64,000 nt of DNA from an uncultured Aquimarina sp. (GTDB lineage: Bacteria; Bacteroidota; Bacteroidia; Flavobacteriales; Flavobacteriaceae). The notes below the pieces were generated by a model. It made no database searches. It was not told the origin of the DNA and saw nothing but the letters and a program-made list of their open reading frames with translations. Position numbers and translations under genes: made by a program. This document shows positions 7,669 to 16,548 of this stretch, in pieces; positions within the stretch are counted from its first letter, which is position 1, and each line of letters opens with the position of its first letter. The DNA lies in NCBI RefSeq assembly GCF_947500065.1, contig NZ_CANMQT010000003.1, positions 62,001 to 126,000 on the forward strand, given 5' to 3'.

Positions 7669-9714
7669 GTGAAAAATTTTTTAAATAATTTTTATAGAAA
7701 CCAATCCTTTTTTTATAAAGGTTTTCTTTTTATAAGTACTTTGATTCTCATAGTGTATTTATTCCCAAAAGGAGGAGTGTTTAAGTATGAGTTTACGAAA
7801 GGTAAGCCGTGGCAATATGAAAATTTATATGCTCCTTTTGATTTTGCTATAGCAAAAACTCAAGAAGATATAGATGCTGAGAAGAAAAGAATTAAGGATA
7901 ATAACATTCCTTATTTTGAATATGATACTATCGTTGCCAATACTTCTAAAGATGCTTATGATGCTGCATTTAAAAGTAATTTAGAAATCCTAGATCAGAG
8001 CAGTTCGGCAAAACAAGCAAGGCTTTTTGGTAGGATATTACTTAATGATATTTATAGATATGGTGTTTTACAGGAGTCATATTCTTATGAAAGCAAGAGA
8101 CAGATATTTCTAAATAAGGGAAATAAAGCTGAAGCCATAACTTTTGGTCAAATATTAACTCCTAATTCTGTTACTTCATTAATTAGTTCTAGAATTGATA
8201 AAAGCGAGTACGTCAAATTTAAAAGTGGCTTTGTCGCGTTGTTTTATGATTTGGTTAAACCTAATGTATCCCTTAATCAGAAATTAACTGAAAGTACACT
8301 TGATAATGAATTGGCTCAAGTGCTAACTACTAGAGGAAGCGTTTCTAAAGGTAGTAGAATTATAGCTAAAGGGGAAGTGGTAGAAGGTAATAGATTACAA
8401 ATATTAACTTCTCTTAAAGCGGAATATGAGTCTCAAGTTTGGAGCGATAAGAATTTTTATTGGATTGTTTTTGGATACGGTATACTAGTTTCTTTAGCGT
8501 TACTGATGTTGTTGCTTTTTATTAGAAAATACAGAAGAGATATTTATGATAATAATACGCAAGTTACTTTTATAGCATTTAATATTCTGATCATGGTTTT
8601 GATTACTACGCTGGTCGTAAAATATAAGTCAGATTATACATATATAGTTCCCTTGTGTATTTTGCCATTAATTTTAAAAGCGTTCTTTGATTCAAGACTT
8701 GGGTTATTTACACATGTGGTAACCGTGTTAATTCTCGGTTTTGTAGTTCCTAATAGTTATGAGTATACTTTTTTACAAATTATAGCGGGTATTGTAACCA
8801 TATTAACTATTTCTGAATCCTATAAAAGAGCAAACTTGTTTATTACTGTTGGTCAGATCACTATGATTTATATTTTAGCATACCTTGCTTTTCATATAAT
8901 TCATGAAGGAAGTGTTAGTGATATTGATTGGACAACTGTTGGTTTATTTATAATATGTGGTTTTGCAACATTAATTGTGCATCCATTGATTTATGCATAT
9001 GAAAAAATGTTTGGATTAATATCCGATGTTTCCCTTTTAGAGTTAAGTGATACCAATTCTTCTTTATTAAAGGAGTTATCAGATAAGGCACCGGGAACAT
9101 TTCATCATTCTCTTAATGTTGCCAATATAGCCGAAGCTGCGGCCAGTGAAATAGGTGCAAATGTGATGTTGGTTAGGGTAGGAGCACTATATCATGATAT
9201 TGGTAAAATGGCAAACCCTACTTATTTTACAGAAAACCAAACAGCATCTGGGAATGCACACGATGTTTTGTCCCCAAAAGAAAGTGCTAAAATTATTATA
9301 AACCATGTGATTAGAGGTATTGAAATAGCCAAAAAGAACAAATTACCAGATCGAGTTATTGATTTTATAAGAACTCATCATGGAACAAGTACGGTGTATT
9401 ATTTTTATATGAAGGCCAAAGAAATTAATGAGAATGTGAATATAGAAGATTTTCAGTATCCAGGGCCGAAACCTTTTTCTAAAGAAACAGCAATTTTGAT
9501 GATGAGTGATAGTGTAGAGGCAGCTTCCAAAAGTTTAAAGAATCCAACTAGTAGTTTGATTGATTCTTTTGTTGAGAAAATTGTAACGAAGCAAATGGAA
9601 GATGGACAATTTCTTAATGCTAATATCACATTTAAGGAAATTCAACAAGTAAAAAAGGTATTCAAACGTAAATTAACGAACATATACCATCTTAGAATAG
9701 AGTATCCAGAGTAG
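7669..9714 (+). CDS. 7TM-HD family phosphohydrolase, PgpH-type cyclic-di-AMP phosphodiesterase
   Basis: 681-residue membrane protein with a GTG start. Order: one N-terminal membrane segment (about 15-35), an extracytoplasmic 7TMR-HDED domain (about 50-260), seven membrane helices (about 265-450), and a cytoplasmic HD domain with metal ligands in FHHSLNVANIAEAA (His479/480), ALYHDIGKM (His509-Asp510) and RTHHGT. In Firmicutes PgpH hydrolyses c-di-AMP; the same architecture is conserved in Bacteroidota (YqfF-like), so the reaction is taken from the family. Divergent from the thiolase gene and alone in its transcription unit. Confidence 0.92.
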   Translation: MKNFLNNFYRNQSFFYKGFLFISTLILIVYLFPKGGVFKYEFTKGKPWQYENLYAPFDFAIAKTQEDIDAEKKRIKDNNIPYFEYDTIVANTSKDAYDAAFKSNLEILDQSSSAKQARLFGRILLNDIYRYGVLQESYSYESKRQIFLNKGNKAEAITFGQILTPNSVTSLISSRIDKSEYVKFKSGFVALFYDLVKPNVSLNQKLTESTLDNELAQVLTTRGSVSKGSRIIAKGEVVEGNRLQILTSLKAEYESQVWSDKNFYWIVFGYGILVSLALLMLLLFIRKYRRDIYDNNTQVTFIAFNILIMVLITTLVVKYKSDYTYIVPLCILPLILKAFFDSRLGLFTHVVTVLILGFVVPNSYEYTFLQIIAGIVTILTISESYKRANLFITVGQITMIYILAYLAFHIIHEGSVSDIDWTTVGLFIICGFATLIVHPLIYAYEKMFGLISDVSLLELSDTNSSLLKELSDKAPGTFHHSLNVANIAEAAASEIGANVMLVRVGALYHDIGKMANPTYFTENQTASGNAHDVLSPKESAKIIINHVIRGIEIAKKNKLPDRVIDFIRTHHGTSTVYYFYMKAKEINENVNIEDFQYPGPKPFSKETAILMMSDSVEAASKSLKNPTSSLIDSFVEKIVTKQMEDGQFLNANITFKEIQQVKKVFKRKLTNIYHLRIEYPE

Positions 9715-9858
9715 TAATTGAGCCTGTGAGTGATTGAGTAAAGGAGTTTTTGGCTATTTCTAAATGATACATTGTATGAGCCGCGAGTTAGATGAATATG
9801 CTTCATAATAATAGTATTTCCACTAGTTATAGACTGACAATCCAACAATCCAAAGATC

Positions 9859-10134
9859 CTAACTCTTCAAATACTTTCCATCCATCCAGAAAGTTCCGAA
9901 TGGAATTACAGAACATAATAAAACAATTCCTAAGGTTTTATTATTCCATTTTTTTTCTGGTTTTACTAAAAAAGCAAATACGATATAAATAAGAAATAAA
10001 AAACCGTGTGCCATACCAATCACTTTGTTAGGTTCTGGTGATGCGAACAAATATTTTAATGGCATAGTGATAAATAAGATAAGTAAATATGAAATTCCTT
10101 CGAGATAACTAATTAACCTGAAAATACTAACCAT
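9859..10134 (-). CDS. DUF3817 family integral membrane protein
   Basis: 91 residues with three predicted membrane helices. The pattern LEGISYLLLLF..MPLKY in the first half, then G(M)AHGFLFLIYIV, is the DUF3817 signature; the His in the second helix and the Glu in the first are conserved in the family. Function unknown; homologues are scattered as small inner-membrane proteins in many bacteria. Confidence 0.88.
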   Translation of the reverse strand: MVSIFRLISYLEGISYLLILFITMPLKYLFASPEPNKVIGMAHGFLFLIYIVFAFLVKPEKKWNNKTLGIVLLCSVIPFGTFWMDGKYLKS

Positions 10135-10161
10135 AAAATTTTATTTAATAAAAGTAATACA

Positions 10162-10169
10162 CAAATTTA
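10162..10169 (-). promoter_or_regulatory. -7 promoter element, DUF3817 gene
   Basis: Minus-strand TAAATTTG fits TAnnTTTG and lies 27 bases upstream of the ATG. No clear -33 element. Confidence 0.45.
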
Positions 10170-10202
10170 AAACGTTATAGATATAGTTGTGCTATCTATT
10201 AT

Positions 10203-11441
10203 CTATTTTTTATTACTATAATCTAATTCAAATACTTCAAGATCAAAATAAGGAATAGCCGATAATAAATGATCAAAAATATCCGCTACTATTTTCTCAT
10301 AGTTTTTCCAGACTTTATCATTACTAAAAGCATAGATCTCTAAAGGAGTACCTTGAGCAGTAGGAGCTAATTGTCGACTCATAATAGTCATTTCATTATT
10401 GATATACGGATGACTCTCTAGATATGATTCTACATACTTTCTAAACACCCCCATATTTGATAGGTTGCGACCATTCATTAAAACTTCCTTATCAATTTGA
10501 TGCTCAGTATTAAAAGATGTTACTTTATGCTGTGCTTCTTCAAGATATTCTTTAATTATTTCTACTTTTTTAAGACGATCTACATCATTTTCTGATAAAA
10601 ATTTAATACTCGAAGCTTTTATTAAAATAGCTCTTTTAATTCTTCTTCCACCAGAATCCATCATTCCTCGCCAATTCCTAAAGGATTGAGATGTTAAGTG
10701 ATAGGTAGGGATCGTGGTGATAGTCTTATCAAAATTCTGAACTTTTACGGAGGATAGATTGATCTCAATTACATCTCCATCTGCTCCATATTTAGCCATT
10801 GTAATCCAATCACCAATTCTTACGGTATCGTTTACAGCTACTTGTATACTAGCAACAAAACCCAGGATAGTGTCTTTAAATATCAGCAGTATAACAGCAG
10901 ACATAGCTCCAAGAGCTGTTAAAAATGTCCAGATAGATTTTCCAGTAATGGATGAAAAGATAAAAATTATTCCAATTAGCCATACAATAATCATAAAGAC
11001 CTGGACATAACTATCTATTGGCTTATCCTTAAAAGATTCTAAGGATTTTAAGAAATCCCTAAAGGTTCTAAGAATACTTCTTACAATCCAAATGACCAGA
11101 GCAATCACAAAGATATCAAAGAGAATTTCTAAGTAACCTTCTGCAATAGGAAAGGCTATAAAAAGCTTTGGTATTATCCATATACTTATCGATAATGGTA
11201 TTATATGAGACAAATAATCGAAAGTCTTATTCTTTACCAAATAATCATCAAAAGTGTTTTTTGATTTAGAAGCGTATCTTTTGAAAAGGTTTAAGATTAC
11301 TTTTCTAATAATTCTATCTAAAACATATACGATTATTAATAATGCGAAAAAACCTATAATTACATTTAGATACTCTGCTATACTTTCAGAAACTCCATTG
11401 TTTACTAGGAGTTTATAAAAATAACGTGTTAACTCTTCCAT
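10203..11441 (-). CDS. mechanosensitive ion channel, MscS family
   Basis: About 412 residues. Several N-terminal membrane helices are followed by the pore helix and beta domain: the stretch LGAMSAVILLIFKDTILGFV corresponds to the TM3/upper-beta boundary, and VRIGDWITM to the MscS beta domain. The C-terminal cytoplasmic part is long, with an insertion around FNTEHQID, like the YbdG/MscM subgroup that opens under hypo-osmotic stress. I chose the ATG at 11441 (MEELTRYFYKLL); an in-frame ATG at 11459 would add six residues and cannot be excluded. Confidence 0.92.
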   Translation of the reverse strand: MEELTRYFYKLLVNNGVSESIAEYLNVIIGFFALLIIVYVLDRIIRKVILNLFKRYASKSKNTFDDYLVKNKTFDYLSHIIPLSISIWIIPKLFIAFPIAEGYLEILFDIFVIALVIWIVRSILRTFRDFLKSLESFKDKPIDSYVQVFMIIVWLIGIIFIFSSITGKSIWTFLTALGAMSAVILLIFKDTILGFVASIQVAVNDTVRIGDWITMAKYGADGDVIEINLSSVKVQNFDKTITTIPTYHLTSQSFRNWRGMMDSGGRRIKRAILIKASSIKFLSENDVDRLKKVEIIKEYLEEAQHKVTSFNTEHQIDKEVLMNGRNLSNMGVFRKYVESYLESHPYINNEMTIMSRQLAPTAQGTPLEIYAFSNDKVWKNYEKIVADIFDHLLSAIPYFDLEVFELDYSNKK

Positions 11442-11507
11442 AAAATATAAATCAATCAATAATTAGATAGTGTGCAAATTAAGCTTGAAGAGTTTTCCTA
11501 AACAAGT

Positions 11508-12125
11508 TTATACCAGATTAAATATTGCAACTGCATATAAGTAGAATCTAACAAAGCGTAATAATCCAAAAAGTAAATAGTTGATAAATGGATACTTTAT
11601 CATTCCTGCGGCAATACTAGTAATAGAAAATGGTATTGGAAGTAAAGCTCCAACAACGATTAAAAAACCACCCCATTTGCGAGTGTTTTTGATATGTTTA
11701 GCCATTTTTACCTCCAGATAATCATGCACTGAAGGTATTTTAGTGATTAATTTTCCAATATAATAGGATATAATACCACCTGCATATGATAACATAGCTA
11801 ATATAGTGAGGTATAAAATTGGACTGGATGCTTTATCACTCCAAGCAATAAAAATTTCTGGAGGGATCAAGCCTAAAAAAGATTCAGACGCAAAAAACAC
11901 GCCAAAAACTATATAATCAGCGTAATTTTCTGTTACATAAATCAGTAAATCATTGATATTAATAACGAAATAGTTAAGCAGCAGCAGGCCTGCTATAAAT
12001 AACAGTATTGGTGGTAGTGCTTTTTTTAAGCTAGTTCCTAAGAATTTATAGAAACCTGTATAACTATAATATTGATGCAGTAATTGCAATCGTGTTTTTT
12101 TTACAGATCGGGGATTCATTTTCAT
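11508..12125 (-). CDS. VTT-domain (YqaA/DedA-like) membrane protein
   Basis: Integral membrane protein of about 205 residues with the SNARE-associated/VTT fold: a FFASESFLGLIPPEIFIAW segment (re-entrant loop), then AGGIISYYIGKL and GGFLIVVGALLPIPFSITS, the second re-entrant half. Closest in size to YqaA proteins; DedA relatives are linked to phospholipid flipping and proton-motive-force homeostasis. The start at 12125 (ATG) is preferred to the upstream TTG at 12149 because a -7 promoter element overlaps that TTG. Confidence 0.85.
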   Translation of the reverse strand: MKMNPRSVKKTRLQLLHQYYSYTGFYKFLGTSLKKALPPILLFIAGLLLLNYFVININDLLIYVTENYADYIVFGVFFASESFLGLIPPEIFIAWSDKASSPILYLTILAMLSYAGGIISYYIGKLITKIPSVHDYLEVKMAKHIKNTRKWGGFLIVVGALLPIPFSITSIAAGMIKYPFINYLLFGLLRFVRFYLYAVAIFNLV

Positions 12126-12146
12126 AACAATTTTTCCACAAGGGGA

Positions 12147-12154
12147 CAAAAATA
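12147..12154 (-). promoter_or_regulatory. -7 promoter element, VTT gene
   Basis: Minus-strand TATTTTTG fits TAnnTTTG, 21 bases upstream of the ATG at 12125. It overlaps the alternative TTG start and so argues against it. Confidence 0.5.
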
Positions 12155-12295
12155 ATATTTAATTGATTTTTTCACGTTTAAAAAATCATAAAGTTTGTCG
12201 AAAATTTGTTGTTATAATTACAATATATGAATAGAATCTTATAAAATTGTTGTTATAATTAATTTCATAAACACTTTAACCTGTGTATGTAAACT

Positions 12296-12328
12296 AAAAA
12301 AACCCTGAAAAATCAAGGTTTTTTTATT
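12296..12328 (-). terminator. terminator of the small acidic protein gene
   Basis: Eight-bp AAAAAACC/GGTTTTTT stem with a mismatched loop, A-rich on one side and T-rich on the other, about 35 bases beyond the stop of the 12363-12743 gene. It could work in both directions. Confidence 0.6.
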
Positions 12329-12362
12329 ATATATCAGAGAAAGTATTCGTTCTATTTATATT

Positions 12363-12743
12363 CTAAGCATTTAAGGCATCCCTATAATCAGCTAAATCCA
12401 TAACATTCATCTTGTTTTTTAAATCCTTAAATAAGGAAATAAGGTACATTAGACTTTCAACAGGATTTACATCATCACTTTTTTCTAATGGTTTTTCATT
12501 TTCTTCACCTTCTTCTACATCTTCGATAGGTTCATCATCAGGAATCGGGATTAAGAAACTATCATTTTCTTCGATATGTTCGTAGGTAAGTCTTAATACC
12601 TTAACCACTAGAGGTACTTGTTGTTCTAAAGCATAGGATCTCAATGCTTTAAGATCTTCAATTAGTGTGTTTGTATTGATTCCGGATTTTTCCAGATCTG
12701 TCAGAATTTTGTCAATTAATTTGAGTGCCTTTTTATTTTCCAA
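12363..12743 (-). CDS. conserved hypothetical acidic protein
   Basis: 126 residues, no signal peptide or membrane helix. The first 65 residues are amphipathic helix (coiled-coil-like, ending VLRLTYEHIEEN), followed by a strongly acidic Pro/Glu/Asp linker (about 70-100) and a final helix VESLMYLISLFKDLKNK. I do not recognise a named family. The charge pattern and spacing suggest a small cytoplasmic, possibly protein-binding, factor. Isolated gene with its own promoter-like element and terminator. Confidence 0.75.
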   Translation of the reverse strand: MENKKALKLIDKILTDLEKSGINTNTLIEDLKALRSYALEQQVPLVVKVLRLTYEHIEENDSFLIPIPDDEPIEDVEEGEENEKPLEKSDDVNPVESLMYLISLFKDLKNKMNVMDLADYRDALNA

Positions 12744-13111
12744 GGATTATAGAATTAGTTTGGTTTAAAAAATGATTACGGCAAATTTAACTCTTTATGT
12801 AAATCTTTAAAATCTTTTAAAACAATTAATTTTTTTTTTAATGTTAAATAAATTTTTTTTTCAAAAAGCAACAATTGATGAATGGAGGAATTTTCCCTGT
12901 AATTAACTGTTTTATAATAGGTTATTCAGTAAAACGCCTTGCTGTGCTAGTATTCCGGCTAAAGTTTGAGGTTTAACCGTAACCAAAATTCGTTAATCCT
13001 CTTTATCTTTGAAAAGTATTCCAATTACAATTTTTCCCTTACTTTTTTTGTTTTCCCCAACACTTACCTCCTTGAATACAGGAGGTAAGTTCTTCTTGGG
13101 GTATTTCGTAT
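12744..13111 (+). other. 368-base gene-free stretch with orphan promoter and hairpin
   Basis: The part nearest 12743 holds TAAATTTG on the minus strand (12782-12789), a plausible promoter of the acidic protein gene. Further on, TATCTTTG on the plus strand (13004-13011) is a perfect -7 element with no plus-strand gene after it. It is followed by a strong hairpin at 13055-13101. The stretch could encode a short plus-strand RNA that runs toward the 3' end of the GIN-domain gene. No ORF of note was seen. Confidence 0.4.
13055..13101. repeat. strong imperfect hairpin
   Basis: Inner stem of 10 bp (13062-13071 with 13081-13090, loop of 9 bases) and outer stem of 6 bp (13055-13060 with 13096-13101) separated by an asymmetric bulge. 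Located 11 bases beyond the stop of the GIN-domain gene. Neither side carries a good T-run, so it is a weak candidate for a classical terminator. It may be an mRNA 3'-end stabiliser or the body of a small RNA. Confidence 0.6.
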
Positions 13112-13993
13112 TTAAAATAAATCAACAGTTAGATCCTTATATTCTTCTTTAATTGTTATTAATAATTTTCTTTTTCCAAGAGTACTAACTTTATAAACTT
13201 TTGTTCCCGTTGTCCAGTTTTCTTTTCTTATAGTCTGTGGCATCATCGGAAAACCATAGCTAAACGTAGATCCATCTGGTTTTGGGCCGATAACTAAAAA
13301 GTTATTCCTTGTTAAAGAATTGTTTTTAATTTTAAACTTTATATAGTTTGCGGAAGGATTTTTAGCTTTATTCTTTTTAATGGCTATTTTTTTCGCATCA
13401 CCTTTAATCGTTTTAGGAGTATTTAAAATACTAAGTTTTGCATCTTTGCTTAATTTGGTGTCTAATTCGTTTGTAATATTCACTTTTGCAGAACCACGAC
13501 TCCAGATATCTACTCTTGCATTTTCTGCAATCAGACCAGATGCATCAATAGCAGCGAGTTCTGCTGCAATGCGTAGTTCTTTTGTTTTACCATCTATAAA
13601 GATTTTACCTATTGGCGCTATAACCTGAATATAATCATTATCAAGGTTAATAATTCTGGTTATATCGTGAGTTCCGCTTTCTACTCTTTTTATATTAGGA
13701 GCTCCGATAATTATTTTTGCATTTTCTGAAGGCTGTATCCATTCTTTTTGGTTCAAATGTAAAGTACCATCTACTACTTCTTTCTCTATGTAATCAAAAA
13801 GATTAGCATCTGTGGTAATTGTAAGACTTTCTTCTTTAGATTGATCAATAATTACTTGAGCATAAAAATTGATCTTTATGTTTTCAATGGTAGTAACATC
13901 AAAGGTTTTGGTTGTAATTTCTTTATTTCCTTTTATTTGTGCTGTGGCAGTGAATCCAACTACTAGTAACACTATATTTATAAGTTTTTTCAT
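13112..13993 (-). CDS. GIN domain (DUF2807) exported protein
   Basis: 293 residues with a signal peptide (about 1-18, KKLINIVLLVVGFTATAQ). Residues about 30-200 form the DUF2807/GIN beta-helix-like repeat, with strands such as FDVTTIENIKINFYAQVII and VESGTHDITRIINLDNDYIQV. Such proteins are common cell-surface proteins of Bacteroidota without known activity. The last 80 residues (Lys-rich linker, then a separate beta-rich segment ending KEEYKDLTVDLF) are not typical of the domain. About 40 bases downstream of the DoxX gene, so possibly co-transcribed. Confidence 0.85.
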   Translation of the reverse strand: MKKLINIVLLVVGFTATAQIKGNKEITTKTFDVTTIENIKINFYAQVIIDQSKEESLTITTDANLFDYIEKEVVDGTLHLNQKEWIQPSENAKIIIGAPNIKRVESGTHDITRIINLDNDYIQVIAPIGKIFIDGKTKELRIAAELAAIDASGLIAENARVDIWSRGSAKVNITNELDTKLSKDAKLSILNTPKTIKGDAKKIAIKKNKAKNPSANYIKFKIKNNSLTRNNFLVIGPKPDGSTFSYGFPMMPQTIRKENWTTGTKVYKVSTLGKRKLLITIKEEYKDLTVDLF

Positions 13994-14032
13994 GATTTTA
14001 TATTTTGAATTAAGTTTTTAATAATGTTGTGA

Positions 14033-14530
14033 TTAGTTTTTAGTAAACCACTTTTTTGTGATTAAATAATCGATTCCGAATCTCCCAGAACCTAAGATTA
14101 AATTGTAAATAGCTATCCATAAGAATCCAAATGCGGGTAACATACCCCATATTCCGCTATCGGATTTCTGGAAGATGATTGCGACTAACATGGTACACAT
14201 AATGAAGAAAGAAGCGACTCTGGTTTTGAAACCTAAAGCGAGGAATACACCTCCAATAGCTTCACTTGCTGCACCTATCCAGGCAAAGAAGACTGGGGAC
14301 ATTGCGAAAACTCCTCCGTATTCTGCAATATCTTTTGGAAACCACTCTACAACTTCTAGAAAAGCAAGATCAGGAGATCCTTCAGGACTCCACGGTACTC
14401 CGAATTTACTTCCTCCAAAATTTACTGCTAATAAATAGCCACAGATTATTCTTGGGAGTGCAAATAGTAAATCCGAAGACCAATGTTCCATAGTGATCGG
14501 AGCGATAATTTTTTTAATTACATTTTTCAT
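14033..14530 (-). CDS. DoxX family membrane protein
   Basis: 165 residues with four predicted membrane helices: ALPRIICGYLLAVNFGGSKF, then VFAMSPVFFAWIGAASEAIG, then FLALGFKTRVASFFIMCTML, then AFGFLWIAIYNLILG. The Arg in helix 1 and the Glu in helix 2 fit the DoxX family. Members are quinone-related or redox-associated membrane subunits in some bacteria, mostly uncharacterised. Upstream of and on the same strand as the GIN-domain gene. Confidence 0.87.
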   Translation of the reverse strand: MKNVIKKIIAPITMEHWSSDLLFALPRIICGYLLAVNFGGSKFGVPWSPEGSPDLAFLEVVEWFPKDIAEYGGVFAMSPVFFAWIGAASEAIGGVFLALGFKTRVASFFIMCTMLVAIIFQKSDSGIWGMLPAFGFLWIAIYNLILGSGRFGIDYLITKKWFTKN

Positions 14531-14601
14531 GACTGAAATGATTTTAGATTATTTGATGCTCCAAATGTCTTAATCAGTCTTGAATCCTGCGCCCCAAAAC
14601 A

Positions 14602-14641
14602 AAATAGGACGGCTCAAATTATAATTTGAGCCGTCCTATTT
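14602..14641 (-). terminator. terminator of the alpha-amylase gene
   Basis: Perfect 18-bp stem (14602-14619 with 14624-14641) with a 4-base loop, 24 bases past the amylase stop, followed on the minus strand by TTTGTTTT. One of the strongest hairpins in the window. Confidence 0.85.
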
Positions 14642-14665
14642 AAAGTGAGACAGTATGTTAACGTA

Positions 14666-16369
14666 CTACTTTTTAGCTTCTAACAGTACAATTTCATAAT
14701 CAGATTTTATCGTTACACTTCCTTCTTTTACAGTGGCTGTTGTTCCAGAATAGGTGTCTGTTAAAACAGCACCATCTTTAAAGATTGAACTAACTTTTAA
14801 GGTTTTTGTACCTTTTCTTTGGTTTAATCCTATTACAACACCATCACTGGCATTAGCTTTACTGAAAGTTCTAGAAAAAACATAAGGAGTTTCGCTAATC
14901 ATTTTGTGTTTTCCTGCACCAATCGCTGGATGATCTTTTCTGAATTTCCCTAGTTTTTGCCAATGCTGTAATAATTCTTTAGTTTCTTCTTTTTCTAAAT
15001 CATCCCAGTTCATATTAGATCTCAGTGTTGCATCTCCTTGTGCTCCTTCTATGATCAAAGATCTTCCTGTTTCATCACCATAATATACCTGAGAGATGCC
15101 AGGAGTTAATAAAAGTTTAGTAGCAGATTCAAAGGTTTTATTTCTTTCCTTATCAAATGGGTCTCCATCATCGTGAGAAGTGATATAATTCATTACGCTT
15201 TTACCAATTAAACCCGTTTGCATTGCAGCACTGTATTTACTATACAATTTTTCATAGCTTAATCGTTTTGCATCATATTTGAACTGAAAATTGATTAGGT
15301 TATCAAATCCATTAGCATAATAATCTACTTTACGATCTCCAAAATCATAAAAACGTTTTCCATCAATTCCGTATCCATATAATTCTCCTAGGACATAAAA
15401 CTCATTGTTATCTAATACTTTATTAGGATTGTTTTTCTTCCATTCTGAAAAAGCAAGCTTAGCTTGTTCTGCTAATACGCTCCAAACTCCTTCTTCTACG
15501 TGTTTTACTGTATCCACACGATATCCATCAATTCCTAGTTCCTTAACATAATCAGTTAACCACTTAATGATGTAGTTTTTTGGAGATCGTTTAAGACCTG
15601 TTTTAGCAAAAAAGATTTCTAATTCATCCAACTCCGCATCAAGTCTTCCTTCTTTTTTCCATTTAGCAACCAATGCTTCTGGGAGTTTTACTTCTTGATC
15701 ACTCTCTGTTTTTATATCAGGAAGATTCTCCACTAAAGTACATTTTACCGCAGTTTCGTAATCTTTATAGGTACATTGTGGACCGGTACGTACCCAATCA
15801 TCCGACCAAACGGGATCTTTATCTGTTACAGGACCTGTGTGATTGATAACCACGTCCATAAGGATTCTAATATCATTTTGATGAGCGACTTCAACTAATT
15901 TTTTAAGATCATCATAGGTTCCAAAATTTGGATCGATGGTGGTCCAGTCTTTTGCCCAATATCCGTGAAAAGCATAGGTGTTACCGGTACCCTCATCAAC
16001 ACTTTCATGAATTTGTTCTACCAAAGGGTTTACCCAAAGTGCGTTAATCCCTAAATTCTTAAAATATCCATCTTCGATCTTTTGGATGATACCTTTTATG
16101 TCTCCACCTTCAAAACCACGTAAAACTCCTGTTTCTTTAGTTCTTTCCAGAACTTCATCATTGGTAGGGTCTCCATTTTTAAATCTATCAGCAAGAAGGA
16201 AATAAACGTTTGCGCCTTCCCAAATAAAAGGCATACTTTCTGTTGCTACTGGTTTAATAGTTTTTGATTCTGTAATTGCGGTTTTTTCTGATGTTTCTTT
16301 AGTGTCACTTTTACAAGAAATAAAAACACTAAATAATATCAAAAAGCTAGTTGTTAATAAATGCTTCAT
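14666..16369 (-). CDS. alpha-amylase family (GH13) lipoprotein
   Basis: Glycoside hydrolase of 567 residues acting on alpha-1,4-glucans, probably anchored at the outer membrane or periplasmic. A lipoprotein signal peptide ends at LFSVFISC (Cys19). The TIM barrel holds the conserved DVVINH, the nucleophile Asp286 in GYRVDTVKH, the acid Glu329 in VLGELYG and Asp400 in SHDD. A C-terminal beta domain follows. Start at 16369 (MKHLLTTSF) rather than 16408, because it gives a clean signal peptide. A membrane-anchored AraC regulator gene lies directly upstream. No SusC/SusD pair is present, so this is not a full starch-utilisation locus. Confidence 0.95.
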   Translation of the reverse strand: MKHLLTTSFLILFSVFISCKSDTKETSEKTAITESKTIKPVATESMPFIWEGANVYFLLADRFKNGDPTNDEVLERTKETGVLRGFEGGDIKGIIQKIEDGYFKNLGINALWVNPLVEQIHESVDEGTGNTYAFHGYWAKDWTTIDPNFGTYDDLKKLVEVAHQNDIRILMDVVINHTGPVTDKDPVWSDDWVRTGPQCTYKDYETAVKCTLVENLPDIKTESDQEVKLPEALVAKWKKEGRLDAELDELEIFFAKTGLKRSPKNYIIKWLTDYVKELGIDGYRVDTVKHVEEGVWSVLAEQAKLAFSEWKKNNPNKVLDNNEFYVLGELYGYGIDGKRFYDFGDRKVDYYANGFDNLINFQFKYDAKRLSYEKLYSKYSAAMQTGLIGKSVMNYITSHDDGDPFDKERNKTFESATKLLLTPGISQVYYGDETGRSLIIEGAQGDATLRSNMNWDDLEKEETKELLQHWQKLGKFRKDHPAIGAGKHKMISETPYVFSRTFSKANASDGVVIGLNQRKGTKTLKVSSIFKDGAVLTDTYSGTTATVKEGSVTIKSDYEIVLLEAKK

Positions 16370-16515
16370 GTGTTTGATTTTACGTTTCAAAATATTCTTT
16401 TTTTCCAAAATAATAAGTGGTAATAGAAGATTTGAAACAATAATAAATACTGGTTTAAGCTGCTAATCTATAAAAATGCACATAAAAAACCATGTCTAGG
16501 GAATTGCGAAATTCA

Positions 16516-16548
16516 TAAAAATCACAAAATCAAGGGTTGTTTTGTGAT
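16516..16548 (-). terminator. terminator at the end of the AraC gene
   Basis: Perfect 9-base arms (16521-16529 and 16540-16548) around 10 bases, overlapping the stop codon of the regulator and followed on the minus strand by TTTTTA. It probably separates the regulator from the amylase transcript. Confidence 0.65.
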
